This document shows, in pieces, positions 1 through 9,262 of a DNA stretch of 28,877 nt. The position numbers and the translations under genes were made by a program. The notes beneath the pieces are model-generated. The model did no database searches. It worked only from the letters and a program-made list of their open reading frames with translations, and was not told where the DNA came from. Numbering within the stretch: position 1 is the first letter of the stretch; each line of letters starts with the position of its first letter. The DNA is taken from positions 1 through 28,877 of the forward strand of contig QYAI01000242.1 of NCBI GenBank assembly GCA_003988855.1, in the 5' to 3' direction. Source of the stretch: Arachnopeziza araneosa (lineage: Eukaryota; Ascomycota; Leotiomycetes; Helotiales; Arachnopezizaceae).

Positions 1-381
1 GTGCGTAGGACTCTCTATAAAGGAGGTCCTACAGAGCACCTACATGGAAGATTGAGGAAGAACACACGGAGCACACACAGCAGAAGATTCATAGGTATAG
101 AGAAGAGAGGATAGATTGCGTTGTTACGAATGGAGCATTGATCACACGGATTTCATTGATATCCTCTTCGTACCGATACATTGATTCATCTACTTGTTTC
201 TTATTTGTTGTTTACGCTGGTTTTTGGGTTCTTCACGCGCGTACGTTGTGCATGTTCTGAGTTCTTTGCTCTGGTCGTTCTTCCAAAATATACTATCGAG
301 AGCTAGCTGAGGGCCAACGAGATTCTTATTTTATTGGCTGCTCCTCTGCCCCTCGTACACTACCTACCTACCTAGCCTACA
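1..381 (+). mobile_element. LTR, 3' part (5' end outside the window)
   Basis: The first 40 bases match the last 40 bases of the window (28838-28877) in the same orientation at 38 of 40 positions; both differences are C/T. The right-hand copy begins with TGTAG at 28782, and the first good inverted partner here is CCTACA ending at 381, so I place the LTR end there. Adding the 56 bases that precede the shared part on the right gives a predicted LTR of about 437 bp. A TATA-like CTCTATAAAGGAGG lies at 12-25, as expected for an LTR promoter. It could be a solo LTR or one end of a full element; the window edge hides which. The 3' boundary at 381 is the least certain part. Confidence 0.55.
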
Positions 382-859
382 GGGTACACGTGCTACTGAA
401 TAAGTAAGCACCGTTAAGAGTAGCTATTAAAACGTATTAAAATAAACTACAAATAAATCCGTATCATATAGCCTACACGCTAGGCGTCTTATGTTTTGTA
501 TATTCAGTCTATTCTATCTTATAATATTTTATATCATTGCTCTATTTTTAGTAAGTGTAACGGCACCAGTTCGAATCAGAGCAGGAAGAGGCATATAGAA
601 GGCGTTCCTAGTTATATTTGCTTATAGGCTAGCTACGAAAGAAAAGTAGAATATGAAAAGAGAAGAGAGAAGCAGAAAGGAGAGAAGTCTCTGTACAAAA
701 AAGGGGCTCCGCCCCTAGCCCGAACCGGCTCCGAACCCGTGATGTTGCACAAAATGGGGTGCACTGTAAAGGTTGTTGTGGCCTCAGGCACTCACTTCAC
801 TAGCCACACTAGCTAGCAGTAGTATTTAGGAGCCACGAGCTCGCCCCTCGCTTCCTCCT
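382..859. other. Gene-free, AT-rich decayed repeat DNA
   Basis: No supported gene. Positions 621-735 hold one copy of an approximately 115-bp imperfect direct repeat whose partner is at 1399-1520. This copy contains a GC-rich hairpin (AGGGGC-TCC-GCCCCT, 702-716). Confidence 0.5.
621..735 (+). repeat. Diverged direct repeat, copy A
   Basis: It starts CTTATAGGCTAGCTACGAA, identical to the start of copy B at 1399, and stays alignable to the GC-rich end (GCCCCTAGCCCGAACC here, GCTCCTAGTCCGAATC in copy B). Most differences near the 3' end are C in this copy and T in the other, the direction expected of repeat-induced point mutation (RIP). The two copies flank the ATPase relic at 860-1324. The element family is not identified; an LTR or small non-autonomous element is possible. 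Confidence 0.5.
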
Positions 860-1324
860 TCAGAGTTTTCCCTCTCGTCCAGAGACTGATTGAGTGATAT
901 TATAAAGGTAGTCCCTCACATCGTATGCATCGGAATAATCCCTATCAATGTTGTCGAAGATAAGCAGCCAATTATCATTGCCCTCTTGAGCAAGCCAGCC
1001 CATTACTTCTCGGATAACTATATTGATGTCGACCTTACTGTCAGCAGAGTATGTCCTACTCGACTCGGAAATCTGGCCTTTTGAAATCCTGCTCGCACAA
1101 CTTGCAATACTCTGCATGACGCTGTACTTGCTCCTCCCATCTAGCCAAAATACAGTACTGAACCTACGGTGATACTGCGTAGCAAACTCTACTGCTAACT
1201 GCGTCTTACCTATTCCGCCAAGCCCATAAAGCACGAATCTCTTCTGCCGACAACTCTGTCGTTCTGGTAGAAGCACTCGTTCGAGCTTTACCATCTCGAC
1301 AGGGCGTCCTATGAATTCGCTCAC
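860..1324 (-). pseudogene. STAND/NB-ARC-type ATPase fragment (NLR-like relic)
   Basis: This open frame encodes the nucleotide-binding core of a fungal NLR-like STAND protein. After a lead-in of the kind F-I-G-R-P-V-E-M comes a Walker A motif YGLGGIGKTQLAVEFA, then a helix ending in a W-L-D-G strand, then WLLIFDNID, a Walker B-like strand. These families normally add an N-terminal effector domain and C-terminal TPR, ankyrin or WD repeats, and sense non-self or trigger programmed cell death. None of that is present. There is no ATG at the start (the frame opens at GTG just after a TGA), and the frame loses similarity after the Walker B region and ends within about 30 codons. I read it as a truncated remnant lying between the two copies of a diverged repeat. 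The P-loop assignment is firm; the effector type cannot be told. Confidence 0.7.
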
Positions 1325-1987
1325 TCACGGCACAAGTACGAATGCAGCTAGTCAAGAGGCAAATGGGAGTACGTTAACTAGTCTGAATACATTCGGAACT
1401 TATAGGCTAGCTACGAAGGAAAAGAAGAGTATGAGAAAAGAATAACTACAAGAGTGAAGTGTGCATTAATTACAGCAGACTTCTCTCCGCTCCTAGTCCG
1501 AATCAACTCTGAGTCTGCCCCTTATTCTCCCCACATCGGAAATGAGGTTCTTCCTACCCGTGCCGGCCACATGACATTTGCAACACGTGATATTTCCATT
1601 CGCTGCTTGTCACATAAGGTAAGAGATTTTTTACTACAGGCGCTTTATCATTTTACTGCTTAGAGTAATATAAAGTTATAGATATACTACAACTTATAAA
1701 CTAGAATCTAGAGTATTGTGCACGTAACTTGTTAGCACGCAAATAAACTTGCAAAAGAAAATAAACAGATTAAGAAATCTTGTTTGTATCAAATACATTA
1801 AACCTAATTGCATATTTCAGCAATTAGCAGTTGCACATTTCGAAAAAAGTACCGTGATGTAAGTGAGGAAAAGAGTACGAAAAACGGAATAGACACTAAA
1901 ACAAGCGACGCTAAATCGGAGTACCAATCTCCGGCAGGCTTGCTTTATAAGATTAAATAAGCTAATCAATGTCATCCTTCACACAAA
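1325..1987. other. Gene-free, AT-rich stretch
   Basis: It contains repeat copy B (1399-1520) and otherwise AT-rich sequence with no supported gene. A TTTATAAGATTAAATAA stretch lies about 40 bp before the tRNA gene and could serve as its upstream AT-rich promoter element. Confidence 0.45.
1399..1520 (+). repeat. Diverged direct repeat, copy B
   Basis: Partner of the repeat at 621-735, with the same first 19 bases. Several C-rich positions of copy A are T here (GCCCCT versus GCTCCT, CCCGAACC versus TCCGAATC), so this copy looks the more RIP-worn of the two. Confidence 0.5.
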
Positions 1988-2024
1988 TCTTTGATGGTCT
2001 AACGGTTATGATTTCCGCTTGTCA

Positions 2025-2043
2025 TTTACCAAAGTGTCAATTG
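2025..2043 (+). other. Canonical tRNA intron (19 nt)
   Basis: It lies immediately after base 37 of the tRNA, the position cut by the tRNA-splicing endonuclease in eukaryotes. Removing it gives a seven-base anticodon loop T-T-G-T-C-A-C closed by five pairs. Confidence 0.8.
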
Positions 2044-2054
2044 CGCGGGAGATC

Positions 2055-2108
2055 GTAAGTAACAATTTCTCTTCCTCTGCCCGCCCCTCTTATACTAACA
2101 TTTATTAG
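2055..2108 (+). other. Spliceosomal-type intron inside the tRNA T arm (54 nt)
   Basis: Its 5' end is GTAAGT, a TACTAAC branch-type sequence lies at 2092-2098, and it ends TTATTAG. Length and motifs match the protein-gene introns elsewhere in this window. Cutting exactly at GT and AG restores a perfect five-pair T stem. Which machinery removes it, if any, cannot be read from sequence. Confidence 0.75.
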
Positions 2109-2176
2109 GGGGTTCGACTCCCCGTCAGAGAGATTCTCTTGAGTTCATGGCCTCCAGGGTATACCTTGGAATACCA

Positions 2177-2231
2177 AATTTTTTTTTTAGCAATTTTTTT
2201 TTTAGCAATTTTTTTTTTAGCAATTTTTTTT
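2177..2231 (+). repeat. 15-bp tandem repeat with T10 tracts; likely Pol III terminators
   Basis: The unit AATTTTTTTTTTAGC occurs three times in a row (2177-2191, 2192-2206, 2207-2221), followed by a partial copy with T8. T runs on the sense strand are RNA polymerase III terminators, and these begin 45 bp after the tRNA-Asp gene, where no earlier T4 run is present. The terminator role is inferred from position. Confidence 0.6.
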
Positions 2232-2232
2232 G

Positions 2233-2943
2233 GGGAGTCTCTGATTAATACCACATGTAATTTTTTGATTCAGTTTTTCTCTCTTTGGTTATGTACCACT
2301 ACCCTGAACTCCAAAATTCCATTCAAACTGTGAAATAGACTTGATTGATCAAGATATCTTTTGTGGTTCTGAAATGTTTACATCGGAGAAAAATCTCCTA
2401 AGCGGCAGATTATCAAGACCCTTAATTATTGTTAAAAATTATGGAGAAGATATAATTTCGAATTACCTTCTAACTATGAGTCATGCCTTGGAAAAAAAAT
2501 ACAAAAGTTCCCTGTGTAGAGCCAACCAACGTTTCCAAGTGCTATGATTTCATTACCGTACAGTTTAACGCATGCCAATCTCAGCGTCGTCACCGTGGAG
2601 TACAGTTATCAGCGAAAGCAAGCAAATTCACAGTACATAATCTGGCATATCTTACTTTATCCTACTGCGAATTTAACATCCTGCAAATATGTCGATTTCT
2701 CTAATATAGTGTCTTGAGCTCTGCCTTGAAAGGGTCAAGCTAACTAAGCCTTAAGGACACCGTCTGGTGCTAGTTGGAAACAGAGTCTCTGATCTGCATT
2801 CGAGCGCAGCTGCTGTCAAGATTTGAACGTTGAACTTGAGGGTTTGGAATCCTTACGGACTGACGCATCAAATGTCAAAGGTTACTCTTGAAGAGATCCA
2901 AAAAACTTGAGCAGTAGCTTCTTGAGAAATCAACTATCTGAGC
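2233..2943. other. Gene-free stretch
   Basis: Only short overlapping open frames of about 70 codons without recognisable domains are present. I see no gene or RNA I can support. Confidence 0.5.
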
Positions 2944-3990
2944 TTAGATTTTACTTTCAAGTGTCCCCGCTGAACTCTTAGTCAGAAAGCGCTCTAACTC
3001 TTTAACTACATATTCACTATCTTCTTTCGTCCCATCACCACCTCCAGCCAGATGGCCATACACAGATTCTATACACCGAAACGTTCCGTTAGTCAGGTGT
3101 TTTACCTCTTCTTCATTGTCCTCGGGCGGAAACAAACGATCTGTTCTGGAAGACATAACAAGACTTCTCGATCTGATTCTTCCCAAAGTTTTCCCCAAAT
3201 CACCATCATCCTCAGGAAAGCATAGCGTAACATCACCCTTTTCCCACGTCCACAACAACAACAACAAATCATTCGCGTCTCCAAAACCATCCCAATTGGC
3301 ATTCAAATACTCTTGCAAAGTTTTGAAGCCAGCATCTTCCCAACGCTTTTGTTTAAACCATTTATCCGACAGTGCCCAGGGACAATATACTCTATCAAAT
3401 GCCCTCAATCCCTTTTTGGGTGGCTCCTTATAAAACCCATCTTGAAAATCCACAGATTCCGTGAGGGCGTACTTCAGGCCCTCCAAAAAAGACCAATTGT
3501 GCCAGCTCGTCTTCGCACTCCCAGCCAAGCACACCATGTTCTCCACAAAATCAGGGAACACTGCGCTTATATGGTACGCCTGTTGCCCACCCATGCTAAA
3601 CCCAACATATGCAAACAATTTCTCGATACCCAAGCTCAGGCATAGCGCATGCTGAAATCGCACATTGTCTTCATATGTCGTACGGGGAAAATGAGGACCG
3701 TTGTATGGTTCGGCGGTGTTGCTTGGTGACGAAGATTCTCCACCACCCAAGAGACCAGCAATAATCACAAAGTATTTCGAGGGCGAGAGAACTGCGTTGG
3801 GGTGCTGGTCCGAGTACAGGAACGTACTTGTGTTTTCGAGGAACCCAGCGTAGCAAGTGGGGAGCAGGACTGCGGGGTTTGATATATCACCAAAAGTCCA
3901 ATACGCCAGTTTTGCGGGGAATTGCAAGCCTGCGGGCTCTGATTGAGGTGATAGTGTAATGGTCTGCTCGAAGAACTTTGTCTCAGGCAT
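2944..3990 (-). CDS. Alpha/beta hydrolase, homoserine O-acetyltransferase (MET2-like) family
   Basis: Single-exon gene of 348 aa with the alpha/beta-hydrolase layout of the homoserine acetyltransferase branch. An N-terminal beta region (LAYWTFGD, then PAVLLPTCYAG) is followed by an LLGGGESSSPSNT loop. The nucleophile elbow GFSMGGQQAY puts the likely catalytic Ser at residue 132; the acid is in SSRTDRLFPPED (Asp284) and the His in YGHLAGGG (His313). In this superfamily such proteins either acetylate homoserine or act as esterases/acyltransferases; fungal genomes carry several paralogues of unknown substrate. The true MET2 is usually longer (near 500 aa), so this shorter protein is more likely a paralogue than the methionine-pathway enzyme. 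There is no signal peptide or membrane segment. The ATG at 3990 is the first of the frame and precedes conserved sequence. Confidence 0.85.
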   Translation of the reverse strand: MPETKFFEQTITLSPQSEPAGLQFPAKLAYWTFGDISNPAVLLPTCYAGFLENTSTFLYSDQHPNAVLSPSKYFVIIAGLLGGGESSSPSNTAEPYNGPHFPRTTYEDNVRFQHALCLSLGIEKLFAYVGFSMGGQQAYHISAVFPDFVENMVCLAGSAKTSWHNWSFLEGLKYALTESVDFQDGFYKEPPKKGLRAFDRVYCPWALSDKWFKQKRWEDAGFKTLQEYLNANWDGFGDANDLLLLLWTWEKGDVTLCFPEDDGDLGKTLGRIRSRSLVMSSRTDRLFPPEDNEEEVKHLTNGTFRCIESVYGHLAGGGDGTKEDSEYVVKELERFLTKSSAGTLESKI

Positions 3991-4750
3991 TTTTGAAGTG
4001 CAATTGAGTGCTAATAAGACAACGAGGTGAAAATGACGTATCGAGGGGTAGCTTCGCGGATGCTGGTGTTTACGTCAAGGGAACACAATTGAGAGTATAG
4101 GTACTTTCGTGGAGCTGCGGAAGTGCTGTTTGATCGAATCTTTTGCAAGAGAGAGTCTGAATTGTAAGACGTGGGTCATGTTGAGATTCACGGCAGGATG
4201 GAGGTTTCGGAGTGAACTAGGATAAAGAAGCCCTTGCTCACTCCCCTGTGAGGCCTTTGCTACCATTTCTCCAGTACCGAGCTGTTTCTAATGAAACCTT
4301 TGTTGAGACATGAATCGCAGTACCACCCACTACATTCGGAGGTGATGGGCTTGGCACACCTGAAAGATACAGGCGAAAAAACAACCGAGCTCATAGTTAT
4401 ACAACACAGGGCCATAGAAGACACCAAAATAGGAGCTGTAATATTGTCGTGGTGAGAAGGACATTCAAAATTTGAATGACGAGTTATCGATCATACATAA
4501 TCATATCGTCATGACTCCCTCTTGACCTCGCAGCCTTGCATGTCTTTTCCACAGGTCCGGAGCTTCAACTTATCTCTTTCCTCATTTGATGCCTTGCCTA
4601 CATTGCTTGTATTTACAAGAGACATGAGGGAATTGTCCTTTGCGCTACTTGGCCACATGAAATTTTCGGGAAGTCCGCCGTCTCCCTAAACTTCTTCGCT
4701 CATAGAGCCAACTTTGTTTGGTTAGGTGTCGCATTCCTAACTCCATCATT
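3991..4750. other. Intergenic region between the hydrolase promoter and the UTP7 3' end
   Basis: No supported gene; a 63-codon open frame at 4075-4266 has no recognisable content. The part next to 3990 is the hydrolase promoter and the part next to 4750 is the UTP7 3' flank. Confidence 0.5.
4034..4077. promoter_or_regulatory. Paired CRE/bZIP-like half sites
   Basis: TGACGTA (4034-4040) and, in the opposite orientation, TTACGTCA (4070-4077) lie 44-87 bp upstream of the hydrolase start codon. They resemble binding sites of fungal ATF/CREB or Gcn4-type bZIP factors. Function is inferred from motif and position only. Confidence 0.3.
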
Positions 4751-6503
4751 CTACTTCTTCGCAAACCTCCCGAGCGCAGGCCCCAGCTCCTCTTTCACTC
4801 CTTCTAACCTCTTTGAGTGCTTCTCGTTCTGACTCTTCCTCAACTCCTCAATCTTCAGCCTTTTCTCATCGATAATGTTCCTGCTTCCTTTCTTCCTCAG
4901 GTACTTCCTCAAACTACTATTCTTCCCTCTTCCTCTATTTTTGATGTCCGTAATTGGATCCACTGGCGGCTTATCTAAATCTTTCTCCGCTTTCCTTTGT
5001 TCTGCTGACAGTAGATCCAAGTTACCAATGTAATCAGGATCCAATGAAATCATCTCAGGCTGCAATTTATTCAGCAGCGATCTGACCTCATTTTCTTGTC
5101 TCTGCTTGGTATTCTCGTATGGATTAACCTCGTAAGCATCGAAGTTGGGTTCTCCAGCACCTGGCACAATAATGGAAGAGAATCCAGCATCGTGAGAAAC
5201 ACCAAGTAGATCCTCGAAAGGACACCACCGGACTCTTTCTATTCTTCTTCCTTCACCACCCCATGCCATATACGGGCTTTGGATCTTCTCTTGATCCAGA
5301 GCATGTTTCGTGAATAATCCTCGCCAAATCGAAGTCTGCGTACCCCATCCCACAGCAGTGAGACCACGATCTGATATTGCGACAGTTGATGCTGGCTGTC
5401 GCGTAAAGTAGTTGTTAACCTCCTTAAACATTCTGATATCCCATACCGACATCTTCATATCCTGGCCGGTGGACACCATATATCTACCTTCTCTATCGAC
5501 GCCAAGAGATCTAACAGGACCACGATGAGCTAACAACTTTGCTAAAGGAGTTGTGGAGTTTGGTGACCAGAGCGTGATTGTGCCATTTTGATGACCCATG
5601 TGAAGGATGGCGTTCTGTGGATTTTGCATTAAAGAGGTTGGTGATCCTAATCGGGTAGGAAGTTCTATGACCATTTGGCCGGTGGAAACATCTTGATATT
5701 TTAGATATCCGGCATTCCCCTACCTCAACGTTAGTGGGTTTCACTGATTTCAGGAACAAACTCACGACCGTAGCTAAAAGGTAGTGATATGGCAGAAATT
5801 CCATATTGGTGACCTCTATATGCTTCTTCAAGCAGTGTATTTCCACACCTGCGCGGTCATAAATGTAAACATATTTCTTTTGCGCAACAGCAAATAGCTG
5901 ATTATTATGCAGCCACTTTGCATCTCTTATAGTCTCCCCAAGTTGTATTTCGCAGCCCAGTTTCCCTTCCCTCCAATCCATTGTAGCGACATGGCCTTTC
6001 CTGCCAGCCAGAAGAAGCTCCCGTCCATTTCTGGTGTAATCGCAGACATATGGCCCTAAAGCATCCAATTTCAACTCGAATCTCTTTTTTGCATTTTCGA
6101 CTGGTACTTCGGTTTCTATGTCGTTTTGTCGTACCTTGTAGGTTCGTTCTAATTCGTTTTCAGGCTCCAAGAATCCGCCTTCGTTCTCGTGTAAAATCTC
6201 TGCGTCTTTGGCCCGGAGAGCAGCGGTTGTGTACTTGCTCTCAAGTGTTTTTAAATTTCCTCTAAGCTTTTTGTCTCGAATGCCATGTACTAAAACTATT
6301 AGTAGACTGATTTGCAAGCATAGAAACTGCTCACATTTTATTTTGCGACCTCTCCCATATGTTTTATCCACATCTTTCCGTCTGCGAAGCTGTCCAGAAT
6401 CTGCAGTGGTGGTTGTCAGATCTAATCTCGCTCTCTCGATCGGAATTGCTCCATTGAAGTGCTTTTTCGCATCACTTGTGGGATCTTGTAACTCTATATC
6501 CAT
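4751..6503 (-). CDS. UTP7: U3 snoRNP protein Utp7 (WDR46/BING4 homologue)
   Basis: Three exons on the minus strand: 6335-6503, 5766-6289 and 4751-5719. The introns are 45 nt (GTGAGC...CTAAT...TAG) and 46 nt (GTGAGT...CTAAC...TAG). The 1662-nt coding length gives 553 aa, almost the yeast length. Utp7 is a WD-repeat component of the SSU processome needed for early 18S rRNA maturation in the nucleolus. Family signatures are in order: GFLEPENELERTYKV, GPYVCDYTRNGRELLLAGRK, AQKKYVYIYD, FLPYHYLLATV, then QNPQNAILHMGHQNG. The BING4 C-terminal domain follows (CPFEDLLGVSHDAGFSS, VPGAGEPNFDAYEVNP, QRQENEVRSLLNKL), and the C-terminal tail is very basic. The first intron keeps the frame open, so retention would insert 15 residues. 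An in-frame ATG at 6584 would add 27 residues; I prefer 6503 because the extension has no family features. It is transcribed divergently from TSR1. Confidence 0.95.
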
Positions 6504-6765
6504 ATTTGTAAGGTCTATGGCTCGTGAAATGACTTCACAAGTTCTTTTTGCGAAGGGGTAATTGAGAAAAAGTCGCGGTCGCAAATTCCGATCCTCAAGC
6601 TACTGAAAACCGTACTTTTTTTGCCAAGATTTCACGATAAGATAAGCGCACAAAAAGTTCCAAAAAGTTCCCCACCATTTACAACTCACAACCACCAAAA
6701 TACTTTCAAGATTCGACATCCTGGCTTCAATACCATTCAGATTCAAAGCCGGAGGCAACGGCAAT
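6504..6765. promoter_or_regulatory. Divergent UTP7/TSR1 promoter
   Basis: Only 262 bp separate the two start codons. The interval contains GATAAGATAAG (6636-6646), which could be overlapping GATA sites or a PAC-like rRNA-processing element, and a perfect tandem pair of AAAAAGTTCC (6652-6661, 6662-6671). Both genes serve 40S assembly, so joint control is plausible, but no site has been shown to work. Confidence 0.5.
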
Positions 6766-9262
6766 ATGCCTTCAAGTGTGCAAGGTCACTCTCACAGGAG
6801 TACAACCAAAGTCAATCATAAGCCATTCAAGTCCAGAAAAGCCAGCAAGGGAGCATTGAAGGAGATTCGCAAAGGTCTGCAAGTCCAAATATCCCTAATA
6901 TGATTGATCTAAGAATTCCTCAGGCAAAGTATCAGATTTAAGTCACCGAAAGACCCCTCATCAACAGATGATGTCTAAATTTGATCGGCGAAACCAAGCA
7001 AAGCAAAAGCAACAAGCTAAGCACAAGGAGCATCTTAGAGAGACGAATGTATATGCAGGCCGAGATGGAGCACCGAGAATAGTTGCTGTTATACCTTTAT
7101 GCGAAGATGGAGATGCGGCTGCAGCTGTGCGACTTCTGACCGGAAGTCTAGATATTGAGGATACTGTACCGGAAGAGGGGCTTCTACGAATTGATATTGA
7201 GCGATTCAAACAAAAAATCGAATACATTGTTCTGAAACGAGAACTCATGGCTTGCTTGGATGCGGGAAGAATTGCAGACTTTGTGGTGTTCATCCTTTCC
7301 CCAGACCAAGAAGTTGACGAAGCTGGCGAACTTATAATCAGGAGTGTCGAAAGCCAAGGCTTATCCACCCTCTTCACTGCTGTACAAGGATTGGAAAAAA
7401 TAGAACCAGCAAAAAGACGGCCTCAAGTACTATCTTCTCTGAAATCATACATCCACCATTTTCATCCGGAGCAAGAGAAGGTACATAATTTGGATTCGAG
7501 ACAGGAATGCTCTAATCTCATGCGGTCATTGTGTACTACCACTCCCAAAGGAATTAGGTGGCGGGATGAGAGGAGTTGGATGCTTGTGGATGATGTGAAC
7601 TGGCCTAAAAATGAACAGGAAAATGTCATTCTTACAGGGATAGTACGAGGGAAAGGGTTGAAAGCGGATAGGCTGGTGCAGGTTGGCGATTGGGGTGATT
7701 TCCAGATTGAGAAAATCGCAGCTGCACCACTCAATCTGAAGAAAAGAAGATCAGATGAAATGACAGTAGATGAGATCGAGACAGAGAACGTTCTTGAAAT
7801 ACCGACCGTAGAGCAAGATGACCTTGCGGAGCTGGCTCCAGAAGAGATACTCATGGAAGATGATGCTGGTATGGCAATGTCAGTTGCAACAACCGAGAAA
7901 AGAGGTGTACTCCTAGATGACCATCACTACTTTTCAGATGATGAAACACATATACCAGCGGCCCCGAAACGATTACCAAAAGGGACATCAGCATATCAAG
8001 CTGCCTGGTATTTGGGAGATACTTTCTCTGATTCTGGATCAGATTATGAGGATATTGACGAGGAGGGAGATATGGCAATGGACACACCCGCCCTTCCGCA
8101 AGATGGGCTCGAAGGATTTGCACCACGTGAACCGACAGAAGCAGCATTGACAGAGTATCCGCAGTCTGAGATGTTCCTTGATCCTACACCGGATGACGAG
8201 GCCGAGGTAGAGCAACTTGCAGCCTTTCGAAACCGCAAAAAGGACGAAGCAGAGGCTGATCGCGAATTTCCTGACGAGATCGAACTTCATCCACATGTTC
8301 TTGCAAGAGAGAGATTGGAACGGTATCGTGGTTTGAAAAGTCTACGAACAAGTCCTTGGGAAGAAGCTGAGGATAAAGCTCATGAACCAGAGGAATGGCG
8401 AAGACTGCTTCAAGTACCTGATTACAAATCTGCTCGAAGTCAAGTAACTAGGGAAGCTTTGGTAGGAGGAGTACCTGTCGGGACTCGAGTTCACATACAC
8501 CTTCGCAATGTTCCGATTTCACTCAAGTCATCATACAATCCTACGCATCCCATCAACCTTTTCTCGTTACTCCGCCATGAACACAAGCGAGCAGTGGTAA
8601 ACTTCAACATGAACCTCAGTTCTGATTATCCTGAGCCTATTAAATCAAAAACAGAGATAATCATGCAATGTGGACCCCGACGCCTAGTCATCAATCCTTT
8701 GTTCTCACAAGGAGGAAATACTTCGAACGATGTACACAAATTTGATCGTTTTCTTCACCCAGGACGATCAGCTGTCGCTACTTTTATTGCTCCAATGACT
8801 TGGGGTTCAGTACCTACACTCTTCTTCAAGCGCATCATCCCAGACGTTTCAACACCAGAGTCTAAACTTCCACTCACACTATTAGGAACGGGCACATCAC
8901 TACCCCCTTCCTCATCTAGAGTTATTGCTAAACGCATAATCCTTACGGGCCATCCTTACAAGATTCACAAGAAGCTCGTTACTATACGGTATATGTTCTT
9001 CAATCGTGAAGACGTTGAATGGTTCAAGGCATTGCAACTGTGGACCAAAAGAGGACGGAGTGGATATATCAAGGAAAGTCTGGGTACGCATGGCTATTTC
9101 AAGGCTACTTTCGATGGAAAGATCAATCCTCAAGACTCGGTTGGGGTTAGTTTGTATAAGAGAATGTGGCCTCGGAACTCGAGGGCTTGGAATCCGAATC
9201 TAGAGGGAGAACAGGAACAGAAGGATGTTCCTATGGATGTTGATGACGGAGTTGCTGTCTAA
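6766..9262 (+). CDS. TSR1: 40S ribosome maturation factor Tsr1
   Basis: Two exons, 6766-6874 and 6924-9262, give 815 aa (yeast Tsr1 is a little shorter). Tsr1 is a catalytically inactive GTPase-like protein related to Bms1 that binds late pre-40S particles and blocks premature subunit joining. The first exon encodes the family start (GHSHRSTTKVNHKPFKSRKA, then SKGALKEIRKG). After the 49-nt intron the protein continues KVSDLSHRKTPHQQMMSKFD. An AARP2CN-type segment lies around residues 230-300 (GIRWRDERSWMLVDD), a long acidic region at about 320-470, and the RIBIOP/DUF663 C-terminal domain at about 500-790, with KSKTEIIMQCGPRRLVINPL and MTWGSVPTLFFK. The intron donor is GTCTGC, weaker than others here, but joining at AAAG|GC is the choice that restores the conserved protein. 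A GC donor six bases on would break the frame. Confidence 0.95.

Larger units (their letters stand above)
1988..2132 (+). tRNA. tRNA-Asp(GUC) with two introns
   Basis: After removing two inserts the sequence folds as a complete tRNA-Asp. The acceptor stem TCTTTGA (1988-1994) pairs with TCAGAGA (2125-2131), followed by discriminator G (2132). The D arm is GTCT/TGAT with a C12-G23 pair. The anticodon stem TCCGC (2014-2018) pairs with GCGGG (2045-2049), around the loop TTGTCA..C with anticodon GTC at 2021-2023. The variable loop is AGAT. The T stem CGGGG/CCCCG closes the loop TTCGACT. Insert 1 (2025-2043, 19 nt) sits one base 3' of the anticodon, the normal eukaryotic tRNA intron site. Insert 2 (2055-2108, 54 nt) splits the first T-stem base from the rest and has GTAAGT, TACTAAC and TTATTAG, the marks of a spliceosomal intron. 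The A box and B box (GGTTCGACTCC) are intact but farther apart. It may be active or a pseudogene. Confidence 0.85.

Noticed and set aside
540..590. tRNA-like B box (AGTTCGAATC)
   Set aside because: The flanking bases do not form a T stem and no acceptor or anticodon arm can be found nearby.
6504..6584. Longer UTP7 start at 6584
   Set aside because: It adds 27 residues without family features, and the ATG at 6503 leads directly into normal N-terminal sequence.
7462..9133. Antisense frames within TSR1
   Set aside because: They are shadows of the strongly supported TSR1 reading frame.
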